Counted from the first letter of the stretch, positions 25,901-34,003 are shown. The stretch: DNA of 64,000 bases from an uncultured Phycicoccus sp. (GCF_947495705.1 NZ_CANLZR010000001.1:124001-188000); one strand, 5' to 3'. Notes: generated from the sequence alone by a model not told the origin. Made by a program: numbers and translations.

Positions 25901-25976
25901 GGCCCAGCTCGGGGCCCCGGTGCCGGCCACCCCGTCGCCGGCGCCGTCGCCGACGGCGACAGCGGGCTCGGGGTAG
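22911..25976 (+). CDS. UPF0182 large membrane protein (Rv3193c-like)
   Basis: A 1021-residue protein. The N-terminal third has about seven transmembrane helices (from LLPTLLVLGGLAIVSGIIAD near residue 48 to about 330). A large extracytoplasmic domain follows, including PSERSLEAEYIGRNMKATNAA and a YGGGGGVAVGSFLRR turn. The last 80 residues are a Gln/Ala coiled stretch and a Pro/Thr/Ser tail. The family is restricted mostly to actinobacteria and has no known function. GTG 22911 is preceded by GAGGAGAG. Confidence 0.88.
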   Translation: MSRSEWFDGPNGPQGPGGDGPGADGPGAEGDDGRSGGRPPTLVRRRRGPLLPTLLVLGGLAIVSGIIADLVTDVWWYDSVGFRGVFLTQLSVKVVIFLVAGLLTGGAVAASLVIAYRTRPIYVPVTPAQQVLEQYRQAIEPLRRLGVIAIPVVLGLLAGSGAMGSWSTYLLWINGGSFGVEDPQFGLDVGFFVFTLPWLRFLVSFITVVLVLAFLAGAFTHYVYGGLQLPGRGPSTRAAYVHLGVLGALIALTRAGSYWLDRYSLSTEKGSLITGITYTDANAVLPTKAILAVAAVMCAGFFLAAIWSRSWRLPITGVALLVVTAILVGTAYPALIQALRVRPSERSLEAEYIGRNMKATNAAFGLDRVERIQNTVPEEQPSEDSLRADAEGIPGVRIIDPNVVAPTFRQLEGERDFYAFPDTLDVDRYTIDGRVNDAVVAVREMNLDGLPDSQRNWINEHTVYTHGYGFYAAYGNRRTAEGDPVFFEGGTRNLLGEYEPRVYFGELSPQYSVVGAPDGAEAREFDRPGSTEGASLNNTYGGGGGVAVGSFLRRVAYGLKYREANFLLSDAVNSESRILDHRSPKERVERVAPWLQLDGNVYPAVVDGRVQWIVDGFTTSASYPNSRLLDLASATSDSVAQRSNVVQVRTGEVNYIRNAVKATVDAYDGSVNLYGWDTSDPLLEAWSKAFPGSVRPISEISGELMSHIRYPQDFLKVQRDLLNEYHVTTADDLYTGNDRWRVPRDPSLSTQDIPVVFQSIALPGEDQASFSITSPFVPASNNEGGREILRGLLAVDAEAGSTAGKPAENFGRLRLVEYSSNQAPSGPGQIRNQIQNATIRSQNPAEQLSLAQYITNNSGQGKTLTFGNLLTFPLQGRTFYVQPIYVQASGGSGSFPQNKVTAAVYGSRVAWGDTLEQAITGLFGEGADDGGGDGGETPPGEPTDPSGTLEQQLAQTIAEIQAAYAAGQTALSKSDFAAYGQAQQQLAAAIERANQLAAQLGAPVPATPSPAPSPTATAGSG

Positions 25977-25981
25977 CCGAT

Positions 25982-26011
25982 TTGAGTCCTGGGCCCGTCC
26001 TCGCGTAGGGT
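25982..26011 (+). promoter_or_regulatory. Promoter of tRNA-fMet
   Basis: TTGAGT (25982-25987), an 18-base spacer and TAGGGT (26006-26011), 44 bases before the tRNA. Confidence 0.55.
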
Positions 26012-26055
26012 TCAGGACATACCGAGCGCGGCCGTCAGGCCGTGACTCACCACGA

Positions 26056-26129
26056 CGCGGGGTGGAGCAGCTCGGTAGCTCGCCGGGCTCATAACCCGGA
26101 GGTCGCAGGTTCAAATCCTGCCCCCGCTA
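26056..26129 (+). tRNA. Initiator tRNA-Met (CAT anticodon)
   Basis: A complete cloverleaf of 74 bases without CCA. The acceptor stem starts CGCGGGG and pairs from position 2, so position 1 (C) faces U72 unpaired. The anticodon stem holds three G-C pairs (GGG/CCC) around CTCATAA. Both are marks of the initiator tRNA. The T-loop GGTTCAAATCC is canonical. The genome encodes AC then TGA after the acceptor stem, so CCA must be added by enzyme. Confidence 0.95.
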
Positions 26130-26134
26130 CTGAA

Positions 26135-26176
26135 CGAGAAGGGCCCTGCCGGCAGCTGCCGGCAGGGCCCTTCTCG
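26135..26176 (+). terminator. Terminator after tRNA-fMet
   Basis: A perfect 42-base palindrome (arms 26135-26155 and 26156-26176) directly after the tRNA. It can form a very stable hairpin in RNA from either strand. Confidence 0.75.
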
Positions 26177-26310
26177 CGGTGGCGGGCGGCCGAGGCGGCG
26201 CCGGTCGTTCCCCCGGAATGCGGCGCCGACCCGGCCGCGCTACCGTGGCCGCGCCGGGGGGTACCGGCACGGACCGGTGCATCTGCACCACGAGAACTGG
26301 GGGAAGCACA

Positions 26311-26778
26311 ATGCGCACGACCATGCGTTCGACCATCCGCACCTTCGCCGGCGCCACCGCCGTCGCCGCGCTGGCACTCACCGGCTCCGCGGTGCTGGCC
26401 GCACCCGCACACGCGGCGACCTCGCCCGCCGGCTGCGGCACGCCCCACGAGGTGAACCGCAAGGCCATCATGTACGGCGTCGGCTCGTCGTCGTGGCGCG
26501 TCGGCACGCTGACCCAGTACTGGGGCTGGTGCAACTCCGAGCTGCGGAACTGGGCGCACGTGCACTTCTCGGAGGGCAACTCGGCCTTCGGCGTCAAGCT
26601 CGGCATCCAGACCCGCGACGGCGTCAAGCACGGGGTGAAGACCGTCGACAGCGGCCGTGACTTCACCTCCAAGCCCACCGCCACGATGAACCGCGACACC
26701 AGGGCGTTCGTCGACGGCACCTTCTGGAACGGTGGCGTCGCCTCGCTCGACTTCCAGACGACCGCGTGGAGCGGCTGA
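26311..26778 (+). CDS. Secreted protein of unknown function
   Basis: A 155-residue protein with a clear Sec signal peptide: Arg-rich start, hydrophobic core and an APAHA cleavage site near residue 35. The mature part of about 120 residues has two Cys (AGCGTPHE and WGWCNSEL) that could form a disulfide, and many Trp and Thr residues. It ends SLDFQTTAWSG. Not recognised. GGGGGAAG precedes ATG 26311. It lies between the tRNA and a convergent MarR gene, with no clear partner. Confidence 0.75.
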   Translation: MRTTMRSTIRTFAGATAVAALALTGSAVLAAPAHAATSPAGCGTPHEVNRKAIMYGVGSSSWRVGTLTQYWGWCNSELRNWAHVHFSEGNSAFGVKLGIQTRDGVKHGVKTVDSGRDFTSKPTATMNRDTRAFVDGTFWNGGVASLDFQTTAWSG

Positions 26779-26815
26779 CCTCGTCGCTACCTGGCTCGCG
26801 GGTCGCGGGTCGCGG

Positions 26816-27274
26816 TCATGCGTCCCGCGCCCGGAGGACCTCCACGAGGGTGTCGAGTCCGTGGCGCAGGCACTCGTACCCGTCGACGCCCAGCTCGGCG
26901 ACCATGAGCTCGTCGATGCCGAGAATGTGCGCCCGGCCGGTGCGTACCTGCGCGAGCCCTGCCTCGGTGTAGGTGATCAGCTTGGCCCGGCGGTCGTGTG
27001 GGTCGGGCCTCATCTCCAGCACTCCCTGGTCGACGAGCTCGCGGACGACCTCACCCATCGACTGCCGGGTCACGCCCGCTCGTTCGGCGAGATCGGCCGT
27101 CCGCGCGCCGGCGAGCGGGAGGGTGGCGAAGAGCGCGTTGTGCGCCGGCTTCGCCCCGTCGTAACCCGCGTCCCGGGCCTGACGCACCACGTCGGACTGC
27201 AGCTCGCGGTTGGCGCGGTGGATGAGCACCATCAACGGGGTCTCGTGCGACCGGGGGGCGACGCGGCTTGACAT
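26816..27274 (-). CDS. MarR-family transcriptional regulator
   Basis: A 152-residue winged-helix protein. The MarR core is clear: TADLAERAGVTRQSMGEVVR (recognition helix) near residues 60-80, LVDQGVLEMRPDPHDRRAKL wing near 82-101, and flanking dimer helices. It is divergent from an FAD oxidoreductase. An imperfect inverted repeat fills the space between them and touches its own start codon, so it probably represses itself and the oxidoreductase until it binds a small aromatic or phenolic ligand (inference from the family). Confidence 0.88.
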   Translation of the reverse strand: MSSRVAPRSHETPLMVLIHRANRELQSDVVRQARDAGYDGAKPAHNALFATLPLAGARTADLAERAGVTRQSMGEVVRELVDQGVLEMRPDPHDRRAKLITYTEAGLAQVRTGRAHILGIDELMVAELGVDGYECLRHGLDTLVEVLRARDA

Positions 27275-27315
27275 CTGTAAGGGAACCTTCCATAATACGA
27301 CAGGTTTCCTTACAG
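27275..27315 (+). promoter_or_regulatory. MarR operator and divergent promoter region
   Basis: CTGTAAGGGAACCT (27275-27288) and AGGTTTCCTTACAG (27302-27315) form an inverted repeat matching at 13 of 14 positions around a 13-base AT-rich centre. The right arm overlaps a TACAGT -10 (27311-27316) that pairs with a TTCCAT -35 (27288-27293) for the rightward gene. The left arm starts next to the MarR ATG. The layout suits repression of both genes. Confidence 0.65.
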
Positions 27316-27331
27316 TATCAGGAGGACCACC

Positions 27332-28621
27332 GTGACCGTCCTCGTCGTCGGCTCCGGTCCGGCCGGGCTCGCACTCGGCGCGGCGCTCACCGGTCGCGGT
27401 CATCACGTCATCGCCGTCGACCGTGACCCCGGCCCCACGTCCGCGGGCTGGCGACGCCGGGGAGTCATGCAGTTCCTGCACGCGCACAACTTCCGCCCTC
27501 AGGTGGGCAAGCTCCTGTACGCGGAGTGGCCGACCGCCTATGACGCGTGGCTGGCGCTCGGCGCGACGCCCGTCGACCAGGCGGTGCTCTCCCGCAGATC
27601 GACCCTCGAGCGCGCGCTCCGGACGGCTGCCCGCGAGCACCCCGGGCTCGAGCTGCGCACGGGCCACGTCGACGGCCTGCTCATCGAGGGCGGCCGGGTC
27701 CGCGGGGTCGTCGTGGACGGCTCGCGGGTGACCGCCGACCTCGTGGTCAACGCGTCCGGGCGGGCGAGCCGGGTGGTGTCCCGCCGCGGCGGCGACGGCG
27801 GCGCCACGCGGCTCGACGGCGACTGTGGGCTGGCGTACATCGACCGGACCTACCGGCTCACGCCGGGGGCGGAACCGGGGCCCATGAACACCCCGCTCGG
27901 CTTTCTGGGTGAGTTCGACGGTTACCAGTGCCTCGTCTTCCTCCACGAGCGCGGGCATTTCTCCGTGGTCCTGGTCCGGCCCACGGCAGATGCCGCACTC
28001 TCGATGCTGCGCGTGCCCGCCGCGTACGAGGCCGCCTGCGCCGCCATCCCGGTCCTGGCCGAGTGGACCGACCCCGGACGGGCCGTCCCGACCTCCGAGG
28101 TCCTCGTGGGCGGCGCGCTGCGCAACGTCTACCGCAGCCAGAGCACGACCCCCGGGCTCGTCACCGTCGGCGACGCGGTGGCCACGACGACCCCGACACG
28201 CGGCCGAGGCGTGGCGATGGCCTGCATGCAGATCGAGGCGCTGCTCCGGCTCCTTGACGAAGGTGCCGACCCGCTCACCGTGGCGGAGCCCTTCGACACG
28301 TGGTGCGAGACGAACATCGAGCCCTGGGTGGCCGATCACGTCGACATCGACGGCGGCATGGTGAAGCGCTGGCAGGGACACGACATCGATCTCACCCGCC
28401 CGCTCACCTCGAACCTGATCGCCGACGCGGTGCAGGCGGAGCCGTCGATCGGGCGCTACGCCGGCGACTACTTCGCCATGACCGGGCTCCCGGCCACGCT
28501 CCGCCCGGCCGAGCCGCTGGCCCGTGCCGTCTACGAGACCGGATGGCGCCCTCCGCTCGCCACCGGCCCGAGCCGTGACGAGCTCGTGGAGGTCATCGAG
28601 CGGAGCACGGCGGCACCCTGA
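27332..28621 (+). CDS. FAD-dependent oxidoreductase / monooxygenase
   Basis: A 429-residue flavoprotein with an N-terminal dinucleotide fold (VVGSGPAGLALGAALTGRGH near residues 4-23) and a second FAD segment VGDAVATTTPTRGRGVAMAC near 280-299. The pattern matches group A flavin hydroxylases and epoxidases. The substrate is unknown. GTG 27332 has a strong AGGAGG. The MarR repressor next door suggests induction by a foreign or toxic small molecule. Confidence 0.82.
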   Translation: MTVLVVGSGPAGLALGAALTGRGHHVIAVDRDPGPTSAGWRRRGVMQFLHAHNFRPQVGKLLYAEWPTAYDAWLALGATPVDQAVLSRRSTLERALRTAAREHPGLELRTGHVDGLLIEGGRVRGVVVDGSRVTADLVVNASGRASRVVSRRGGDGGATRLDGDCGLAYIDRTYRLTPGAEPGPMNTPLGFLGEFDGYQCLVFLHERGHFSVVLVRPTADAALSMLRVPAAYEAACAAIPVLAEWTDPGRAVPTSEVLVGGALRNVYRSQSTTPGLVTVGDAVATTTPTRGRGVAMACMQIEALLRLLDEGADPLTVAEPFDTWCETNIEPWVADHVDIDGGMVKRWQGHDIDLTRPLTSNLIADAVQAEPSIGRYAGDYFAMTGLPATLRPAEPLARAVYETGWRPPLATGPSRDELVEVIERSTAAP

Positions 28622-28667
28622 CCCGCCGGCGCGGATTATCGAGCGGCCGCTCTTCGTTGCACCACGC

Positions 28668-30020
28668 GTGACTACCGACACCGGCCGCAAGCACCGCATC
28701 GTCGTCATCGGATCCGGCTTCGGAGGGCTGTTCGGCACGCAGGCGCTCAAGCGCCGCGGCGACGTCGAGATCACGCTCGTCGCGCGGACCGCCCAACATC
28801 TCTTCCAGCCGCTGCTCTACCAGGTGGCGACGGGGATCCTCTCCGAGGGGGAGGTCGCCCCGAGCACCCGCGAGGTCCTCGCCCGGCAGAAGAACGCCCG
28901 GGTCATCCTCGGCGACGTGACCCGCATCGACCTCGACCGCCGCACCGTCACCTCCGAGGTCCTCGGCACCGAGACCGTGACGCCGTACGACACCCTCCTC
29001 GTCGCCGCCGGGGCGGGCCAGTCGTACTTCGGGAACGACGAGTTCGCCGAGTACGCGCCCGGCATGAAGTCGATCGACGACGCGCTCGAGCTGCGGGGCC
29101 GGATCTTCGGCGCGTTCGAGCTGGCCGAGCTCGCGACGACCGAGGAGGACGCCCGGCGCGCCCTGACCTTCGTCGTCGTCGGTGCCGGCCCGACCGGGGT
29201 CGAGATGGCCGGCCAGATCGCCGAGCTCGCCCGGCGGACCCTCAAGCACGACTTCCGCAGGATCGACCCCACCCAGGCGCACGTGATCCTCGTCGACGCG
29301 GCCGACACGGTGCTGCCCACCTTCGGCGAGCGGCTCGGGGGCGCCGCCCGCCGTCGCCTCACCGAGATGGGCGTCGACGTGCGCACCGGCACCATGGTCA
29401 CCGGCGTCGACGGCTCCGGCATCGAGGTCAAGGACCGGAACGGCGGGACGACCCGGATCGAGGCTCTCACCAAGGTGTGGGCGGCCGGGGTGCAGGCGAG
29501 CCCCCTCGGCCGGCAGCTCGCGGACCAGTCCGATGCCGAGCTCGACCGCGCCGGACGGGTCAAGGTCAACCCCGACCTCACCCTGCCGGGCCGTCCGGAG
29601 GTCTTCGTCGTCGGCGACATGATCGCCCTCGACGACCTGCCCGGGGTCGCCCAGGTCGCGATCCAGGGCGCCCGGTTCGCGGCGAAGGAGGTGACGAACC
29701 GCCTCGACGGCAAGCCGTCCCAGGGGCCGTTCGAGTACTTCGACAAGGGGTCGATGGCCACGGTGTCGCGGTTCAGCGCGGTCGCCTCCATCGGACGCCT
29801 GCGCTTCCACGGCTTCATCGCGTGGGTGCTGTGGCTCGCCGTGCACCTCGTCTACATCATCGGGTTCAAGAGCCGGGTCACCACCCTGCTCCACTGGGTG
29901 GTCAGCTTCCTCGGGCGCGGCCGGGCCGAGCGGGTCGCCACGGAGCAGCAGGTCTTCGCGCGGCGCGCGCTCCGGCAGGTCGGCGACGAGGTCCGCCCGG
30001 GCGGGCGCGACGCATCCTGA
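28668..30020 (+). CDS. ndh: Type II NADH dehydrogenase (NDH-2)
   Basis: A 450-residue single-subunit NADH:quinone oxidoreductase. Two Rossmann motifs are seen: IGSGFGGLFGTQALKRRG near residue 13 for FAD and VVGAGPTGVEMAGQIAELAR near 166 for NADH. VGDMIALDDLPGVAQVAIQG near 317 and the membrane-facing FHGFIAWVLWLAVHLVYIIG near 380 follow. It feeds electrons to menaquinone without pumping protons. GTG 28668 lacks an obvious ribosome site. It lies 46 bases after the FAD gene, so read-through is possible. Confidence 0.9.
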   Translation: MTTDTGRKHRIVVIGSGFGGLFGTQALKRRGDVEITLVARTAQHLFQPLLYQVATGILSEGEVAPSTREVLARQKNARVILGDVTRIDLDRRTVTSEVLGTETVTPYDTLLVAAGAGQSYFGNDEFAEYAPGMKSIDDALELRGRIFGAFELAELATTEEDARRALTFVVVGAGPTGVEMAGQIAELARRTLKHDFRRIDPTQAHVILVDAADTVLPTFGERLGGAARRRLTEMGVDVRTGTMVTGVDGSGIEVKDRNGGTTRIEALTKVWAAGVQASPLGRQLADQSDAELDRAGRVKVNPDLTLPGRPEVFVVGDMIALDDLPGVAQVAIQGARFAAKEVTNRLDGKPSQGPFEYFDKGSMATVSRFSAVASIGRLRFHGFIAWVLWLAVHLVYIIGFKSRVTTLLHWVVSFLGRGRAERVATEQQVFARRALRQVGDEVRPGGRDAS

Positions 30021-30066
30021 CCTGGCCGGACCTGTCCGACCCGGGACATCGCTCGCCGCCGGACCG

Positions 30067-30072
30067 TAGGGT
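30067..30072 (+). promoter_or_regulatory. -10 element of the M16 peptidase pair
   Basis: TAGGGT, 7 bases before ATG 30080; leaderless-type spacing. Confidence 0.5.
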
Positions 30073-30079
30073 GACGCCC

Positions 30080-31372
30080 ATGCCGCTGGACTACCCCATC
30101 CATCGACGCACGCTGCCCAACGGGCTCCGGGTCGTCGTCTCGCCCGACCACACCGTCCCGAACGTCACGGTGAACATCTGGGTGGGCGTGGGCTCCCGCC
30201 ACGAGCAGGCCGGGCGCACCGGCTTCGCGCACCTCTTCGAGCACCTCATGTTCCAGGGGTCGCGGGCGGTCCGCAGCGGCGAGCACTTCGAGGCGCTCAT
30301 GGCCGAGGGCGGCCGGCTCAACGCCACCACGTGGTTCGACCGCACCAACTACTTCGACACCGTCCCCACCGGTGCCCTCGAGCTCGCCCTGTGGCTCGAG
30401 GCCGACCGGCACGGCCACCTCCTCGACGCCGTGACCCAGGAGAACCTCGACAACCAGCGCGACGTCGTCAAGGAGGAGAAGCGCCAGCGGTACGACAACC
30501 AGCCGTACGGCAACGCGCTGACCGACCTGTACGCCGCGGTGTTCCCCGCGGGCCACCCGTACCACCACCCGACCATCGGGTCGATGGAGGACCTCGACGC
30601 CGCGAGCCTCGAGGACGTCCACGCCTTCTACCGCCGGTACTACGCCCCCGACAACACCGTCCTCACCCTGTGCGGCGACATCGAGCCCGACGCCGGGTTC
30701 GCCCTCGTCGAGCGGTACTTCGGCGACCTCGACGCCCGGGCCCAGGCGCCGCGCCCACCGGTGCCCGCCCTGCCGCCGCTCGAGGCGCCGGTGCGGGTCG
30801 AGCGGCGCGACCCCGTCCCCAACGACCGGCTCCACATCGGCTTCCGGCTGCCGCCCGACGGGTCCGACGAGCTCGTCGCCGCGACCGTGGCGCTGGACTG
30901 CCTCGGCGGGCTGTCGAGCTCGCGGCTCGTCCGGCGCCTGGTGCGCCGCGAGCAGACCGCCGTCGGCGCGCACGCCACCGCCTGGGGCTTCATCGACGGG
31001 GTCTCGCTCGGGTTCGTCGTCCTCGACGTGGCGCCCGGGGCGGACCCCGACCTCCTCGAGTCCGCGCTCCTCGAGGAGCTCACCCGGCTCGCGGAGGAGG
31101 GCCCCACCGCGGCCGAGCTCGAGGCCTCGCTCGCACAGTCCGAGCGCGCCTGGCTCTCGGCGCTGGCCAGCCAGGAGGACCGGGCCGACCTGCTCAGCAG
31201 GTACACCTGCCTGCACGACGACCCCGACATCGTCAACACCTACCTCGACCGGGTGCGCGCGGTGACCGCCGAGCGGGTCGTCGATGTGACCCGCCGCTGG
31301 CTCACCCCCGACGCGCGCGCGGTCGTCGCCTACCTCTCGGCCGACCAGGTCAGGGACGAGGCCGTCGCATGA
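30080..31372 (+). CDS. M16 family zinc peptidase, catalytic subunit
   Basis: A 430-residue M16B peptidase. The inverted zinc motif HLFEH is near residues 51-55, and the third ligand Glu lies in DVVKEEKRQRYDNQPYG near 130. Such proteins pair as clam-like dimers that cut peptides inside a chamber. The stop overlaps the next gene as ATGA, matching a fixed 1:1 partnership with the inactive subunit. No signal peptide, so probably cytoplasmic. Confidence 0.9.
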   Translation: MPLDYPIHRRTLPNGLRVVVSPDHTVPNVTVNIWVGVGSRHEQAGRTGFAHLFEHLMFQGSRAVRSGEHFEALMAEGGRLNATTWFDRTNYFDTVPTGALELALWLEADRHGHLLDAVTQENLDNQRDVVKEEKRQRYDNQPYGNALTDLYAAVFPAGHPYHHPTIGSMEDLDAASLEDVHAFYRRYYAPDNTVLTLCGDIEPDAGFALVERYFGDLDARAQAPRPPVPALPPLEAPVRVERRDPVPNDRLHIGFRLPPDGSDELVAATVALDCLGGLSSSRLVRRLVRREQTAVGAHATAWGFIDGVSLGFVVLDVAPGADPDLLESALLEELTRLAEEGPTAAELEASLAQSERAWLSALASQEDRADLLSRYTCLHDDPDIVNTYLDRVRAVTAERVVDVTRRWLTPDARAVVAYLSADQVRDEAVA

Positions 31373-32715
31373 CCACCCGTCCCGCGGTCGCGCCGCCGCC
31401 CGTCTGGGCGTTCCCCGCACCGGAGGAGCACCTGCTGGCGAACGGGCTGCGCGTCCTGCTGCACGACCTGCCGGGCCAGTACGTGCTGTCGATGCGCATC
31501 GTCGTCCCGGCGCCGCTGGCGGGGGAGGCCGACGGCAAGGAGGGCGTGTCCGCGATGACGGCGCGCCTCCTCGACGAGGGCACCGCCCGGCACGGCGCCG
31601 AGGAGTTCGCCGAGCTCATGGAGCGGCACGGCATGGCCCTCGGCGCGGGCGTGTCCGACGGTGGGCTGCTCGTCGACCTCGACGTGCCCCAGGCCCACCT
31701 GGCCACCGCCGCCCACCTCGTCCTCGAGGCGCTCGCCGAGCCGGTGTTCCCGGAGGCCGAGGTGCGCCGGATCCTGCGCACCCGGGTCGCCGAGATCGAG
31801 CAGGAGCGCGCCTCCGCCGCCCACCGGGCCGCCCGCGAGCTGGCGCGGACGATGTGGGACCCGGCGGACCGCGCGTCGCGCCCCGCCGCGGGCAGCGTCG
31901 CCTCGATCACGGGGCTCACCCGGGACGACATCGTCGCCCACCACGCCCGAGCCATCGGGCCGCACGGTGCCACCGTCGTCCTGGCCGGTGACCTCGCGGG
32001 GGTCCCGGCCCTCGAGGTCGTCACCGAGTCGCTGGGCTCCTGGCGCGCCTCCACGCACGTCGCGCCCGCTCCCGCCGCGGCCCCGACCCCCGCGGCGGAC
32101 CGCGTCCGGGTCGTCGTCGTCGACCGGCCGGGGTCCGTGCAGTCCGAGATCATCGTCGGATGCCCCGGCCCCGACCGGAACACCCCGCACGGGTGGGCGC
32201 CCCACCCGGTCCTGTCCTTCCTCGTGGGCGGCTCCCCGAACGCCCGCATCGACGCCGTCCTTCGGGAGGAGAAGGGCTACACCTACGGGATCCGGTCCTC
32301 GTTCCGGCCGCGGGTGGCCGGCGGGCTGTTCCTCACGTCCGGGTCGGTGCGCACCGAGGTCACGGGCGAGTCGGTGGAGCTGCTCCTCGGCATCCTCGAC
32401 GGTGCCCGCGACGGCTTCAGCGCCGAGGAGCTGCGCACCGGCGTCGACTACGTCGCCAAGACCGCCCCGGGGCGCTACGCGACGGCCGACGCGGTGGCCG
32501 ACGAGACCGCGGCACTCGCGCTCGAAGGGCTGCCGCTCGACTTCACGACCCGCAACCTCGACGGGGTCCGCGCGCTCACCAGGGAGGACCTCGATGCCGC
32601 GTACCGGCGGACGGTGACGGGGGAGTGGAGCGTCGTCGTCGTCGGGGACGCCGCCACCGTCGTCCCCGAGCTGGAGCGCCGACTGCCCGGGCCGGTGACG
32701 ACGGTTGCCGTCTGA
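31369..32715 (+). CDS. M16 family peptidase, non-catalytic partner
   Basis: A 448-residue M16 fold without HxxEH: the matching region reads GVSAMTARLLDEGTARHG. It keeps the C-lobe substrate motif EEKGYTYGIRSSF near residues 302-314, the Tyr-bearing segment (R/Y pair) that M16B heterodimers often place in the inactive subunit. It should complete the active site of the upstream peptidase. Translationally coupled to it. Confidence 0.88.
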   Translation: MTTRPAVAPPPVWAFPAPEEHLLANGLRVLLHDLPGQYVLSMRIVVPAPLAGEADGKEGVSAMTARLLDEGTARHGAEEFAELMERHGMALGAGVSDGGLLVDLDVPQAHLATAAHLVLEALAEPVFPEAEVRRILRTRVAEIEQERASAAHRAARELARTMWDPADRASRPAAGSVASITGLTRDDIVAHHARAIGPHGATVVLAGDLAGVPALEVVTESLGSWRASTHVAPAPAAAPTPAADRVRVVVVDRPGSVQSEIIVGCPGPDRNTPHGWAPHPVLSFLVGGSPNARIDAVLREEKGYTYGIRSSFRPRVAGGLFLTSGSVRTEVTGESVELLLGILDGARDGFSAEELRTGVDYVAKTAPGRYATADAVADETAALALEGLPLDFTTRNLDGVRALTREDLDAAYRRTVTGEWSVVVVGDAATVVPELERRLPGPVTTVAV

Positions 32716-32722
32716 GCGCGCC

Positions 32723-33217
32723 GTGCCGCGCGAGGCCGCCGTCGTCGGCTCCCCGATCGGCGACCTGGAGGTCGTCGTGGAGTCCGGCGCCGTCGTCGCC
32801 ATCCGGTTCGACGCGACCGCTCCCGGGACGGCCGGTCCGTCCGCTGACCCGGTGCTGGGTGCGGCCGTGGCCCAGCTCGCCGAGTACTTCGCCGGCCGGC
32901 GCCGGGGCTTCGACCTCCCGCTCCGACCCGCCGGCACCGCCTTCCGGCAGCGGGTGTGGGCCGAGCTCGCCACCATCCCGTGGGGCACCACGACCACCTA
33001 CGGCGCGATCGCCGCACGGCTCGGACTCCCGCCCGGGGCGTCGCGCGCCGTCGGGGCCGCCAACGGGGCCAACCCGATCCCGGTCGTCCTGCCGTGCCAC
33101 CGGGTCGTGGGCAGTGACGGCACCCTCACCGGGTACGCGGGGGGCCTCGACCGCAAGGCGACGCTGCTTCGCCTCGAGCACGTGGCGACCGCAGCGGACC
33201 AGGACGCGCTCTTCTAG
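32723..33217 (+). CDS. ogt: Methylated-DNA--protein-cysteine methyltransferase
   Basis: A 164-residue suicide alkyltransferase that repairs O6-alkylguanine. The acceptor Cys is in PVVLPCHRVVGSDG near residues 121-134. The helix-turn-helix is WAELATIPWGTTTTYGAIAA and the Asn hinge is GAANGANPIP. GTG 32723 is 8 bases after the M16 stop; an upstream TTG at 32705 is possible but overlaps it. Convergent with hisN, overlapping by 4 bases. Confidence 0.9.
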   Translation: MPREAAVVGSPIGDLEVVVESGAVVAIRFDATAPGTAGPSADPVLGAAVAQLAEYFAGRRRGFDLPLRPAGTAFRQRVWAELATIPWGTTTTYGAIAARLGLPPGASRAVGAANGANPIPVVLPCHRVVGSDGTLTGYAGGLDRKATLLRLEHVATAADQDALF

Positions 33218-33996
33218 CCGCCGAGGCGCGCCAGGACCTCGTCGTGCAGGAGCCCGTTGGTGGCCACCGCGTTCCCGCCGAACGGCCCGTCGCGGCCGTC
33301 GAGCGAGGTGAAGCGGCCTCCCGCCTCGGTGACGATGGGGACCAGGGCCGCCATGTCGTGCAGGGCCAGCTCGGGCTCGGCGGCGATGTCGAGCGCGCCC
33401 TCGGCGAGGAGCATGTAGGACCAGAAGTCGCCGTACGCGCGCTCGCGCCAGCACGCCCGCGCGAGGTCGAGGACGGCGTCGAGCCGGCCGACCGCGTCCC
33501 ACGAGGTCATGCTGGAGATGGACATCGACGCGTCGGCGAGCCGGGAGACCCCCGAGACGTGGATCTGCTTGGCGCTCGTGAGGCTGCGCCCGGCCCAGGC
33601 CCCGGACCCCAGGGCCGCCCACCACCGCCGGCCGAGGGCCGGTGCCGCGACGAGCCCGATGACCGGGGCCCCGTCGTCGACGAGTGCGATGAGGGTGCCC
33701 CAGACCGGGACGCCGCGGACGAAGTTGTGGGTGCCGTCGATGGGGTCGATGACCCACTGGCGGCTGCCGGAGCCGGTGTTCGGCATCTCCTCGCCGATGA
33801 CCGCGTCGCGGGGACGGGTGCGCTTGAGCTGGGAGCGGACGAGCTCCTCGGCGTCGCGGTCGGCGTCGCTGACGAGGGTGAGGTCGGGCTTGGTCTCGAC
33901 GCGCAGGTCCTCGGCGCGGAAGCGCCCGATCGTGACCCGCTCGACCGCGTCGGCGAGGACGTGGGCCAAGCGGAGGTCGTCGTCGTAGCCGGGCAC
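33214..33996 (-). CDS. hisN: Histidinol-phosphatase (inositol monophosphatase family)
   Basis: 260 residues, the size I recall for Rv3137. Metal sites of the family: GEEM near 68 and WVIDPIDGTHNFVRG near 81-95, then ALHDMAALVPIVTEAGG near 212-228. The DDLRLAHVLADAVE N-terminus is characteristic of actinobacterial HisN, the last dephosphorylation step to histidinol. GTG 33996 follows a TACGGT element by 7 bases; GTG 34005 is less likely. No other his gene is present. Confidence 0.85.
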   Translation of the reverse strand: MPGYDDDLRLAHVLADAVERVTIGRFRAEDLRVETKPDLTLVSDADRDAEELVRSQLKRTRPRDAVIGEEMPNTGSGSRQWVIDPIDGTHNFVRGVPVWGTLIALVDDGAPVIGLVAAPALGRRWWAALGSGAWAGRSLTSAKQIHVSGVSRLADASMSISSMTSWDAVGRLDAVLDLARACWRERAYGDFWSYMLLAEGALDIAAEPELALHDMAALVPIVTEAGGRFTSLDGRDGPFGGNAVATNGLLHDEVLARLGG

Positions 33997-34003
33997 GCGC
34001 CTC

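Noticed and set aside
26056-26176. Integrated element at tRNA-fMet
   Set aside because: No integrase, no repeated 3' tRNA end within the window and no change in base composition.
26215-26240. GGAAT upstream of the secreted protein gene as a SigR promoter
   Set aside because: At the 18-base distance the sequence is CGC, not GTT, so the -10 half is missing.
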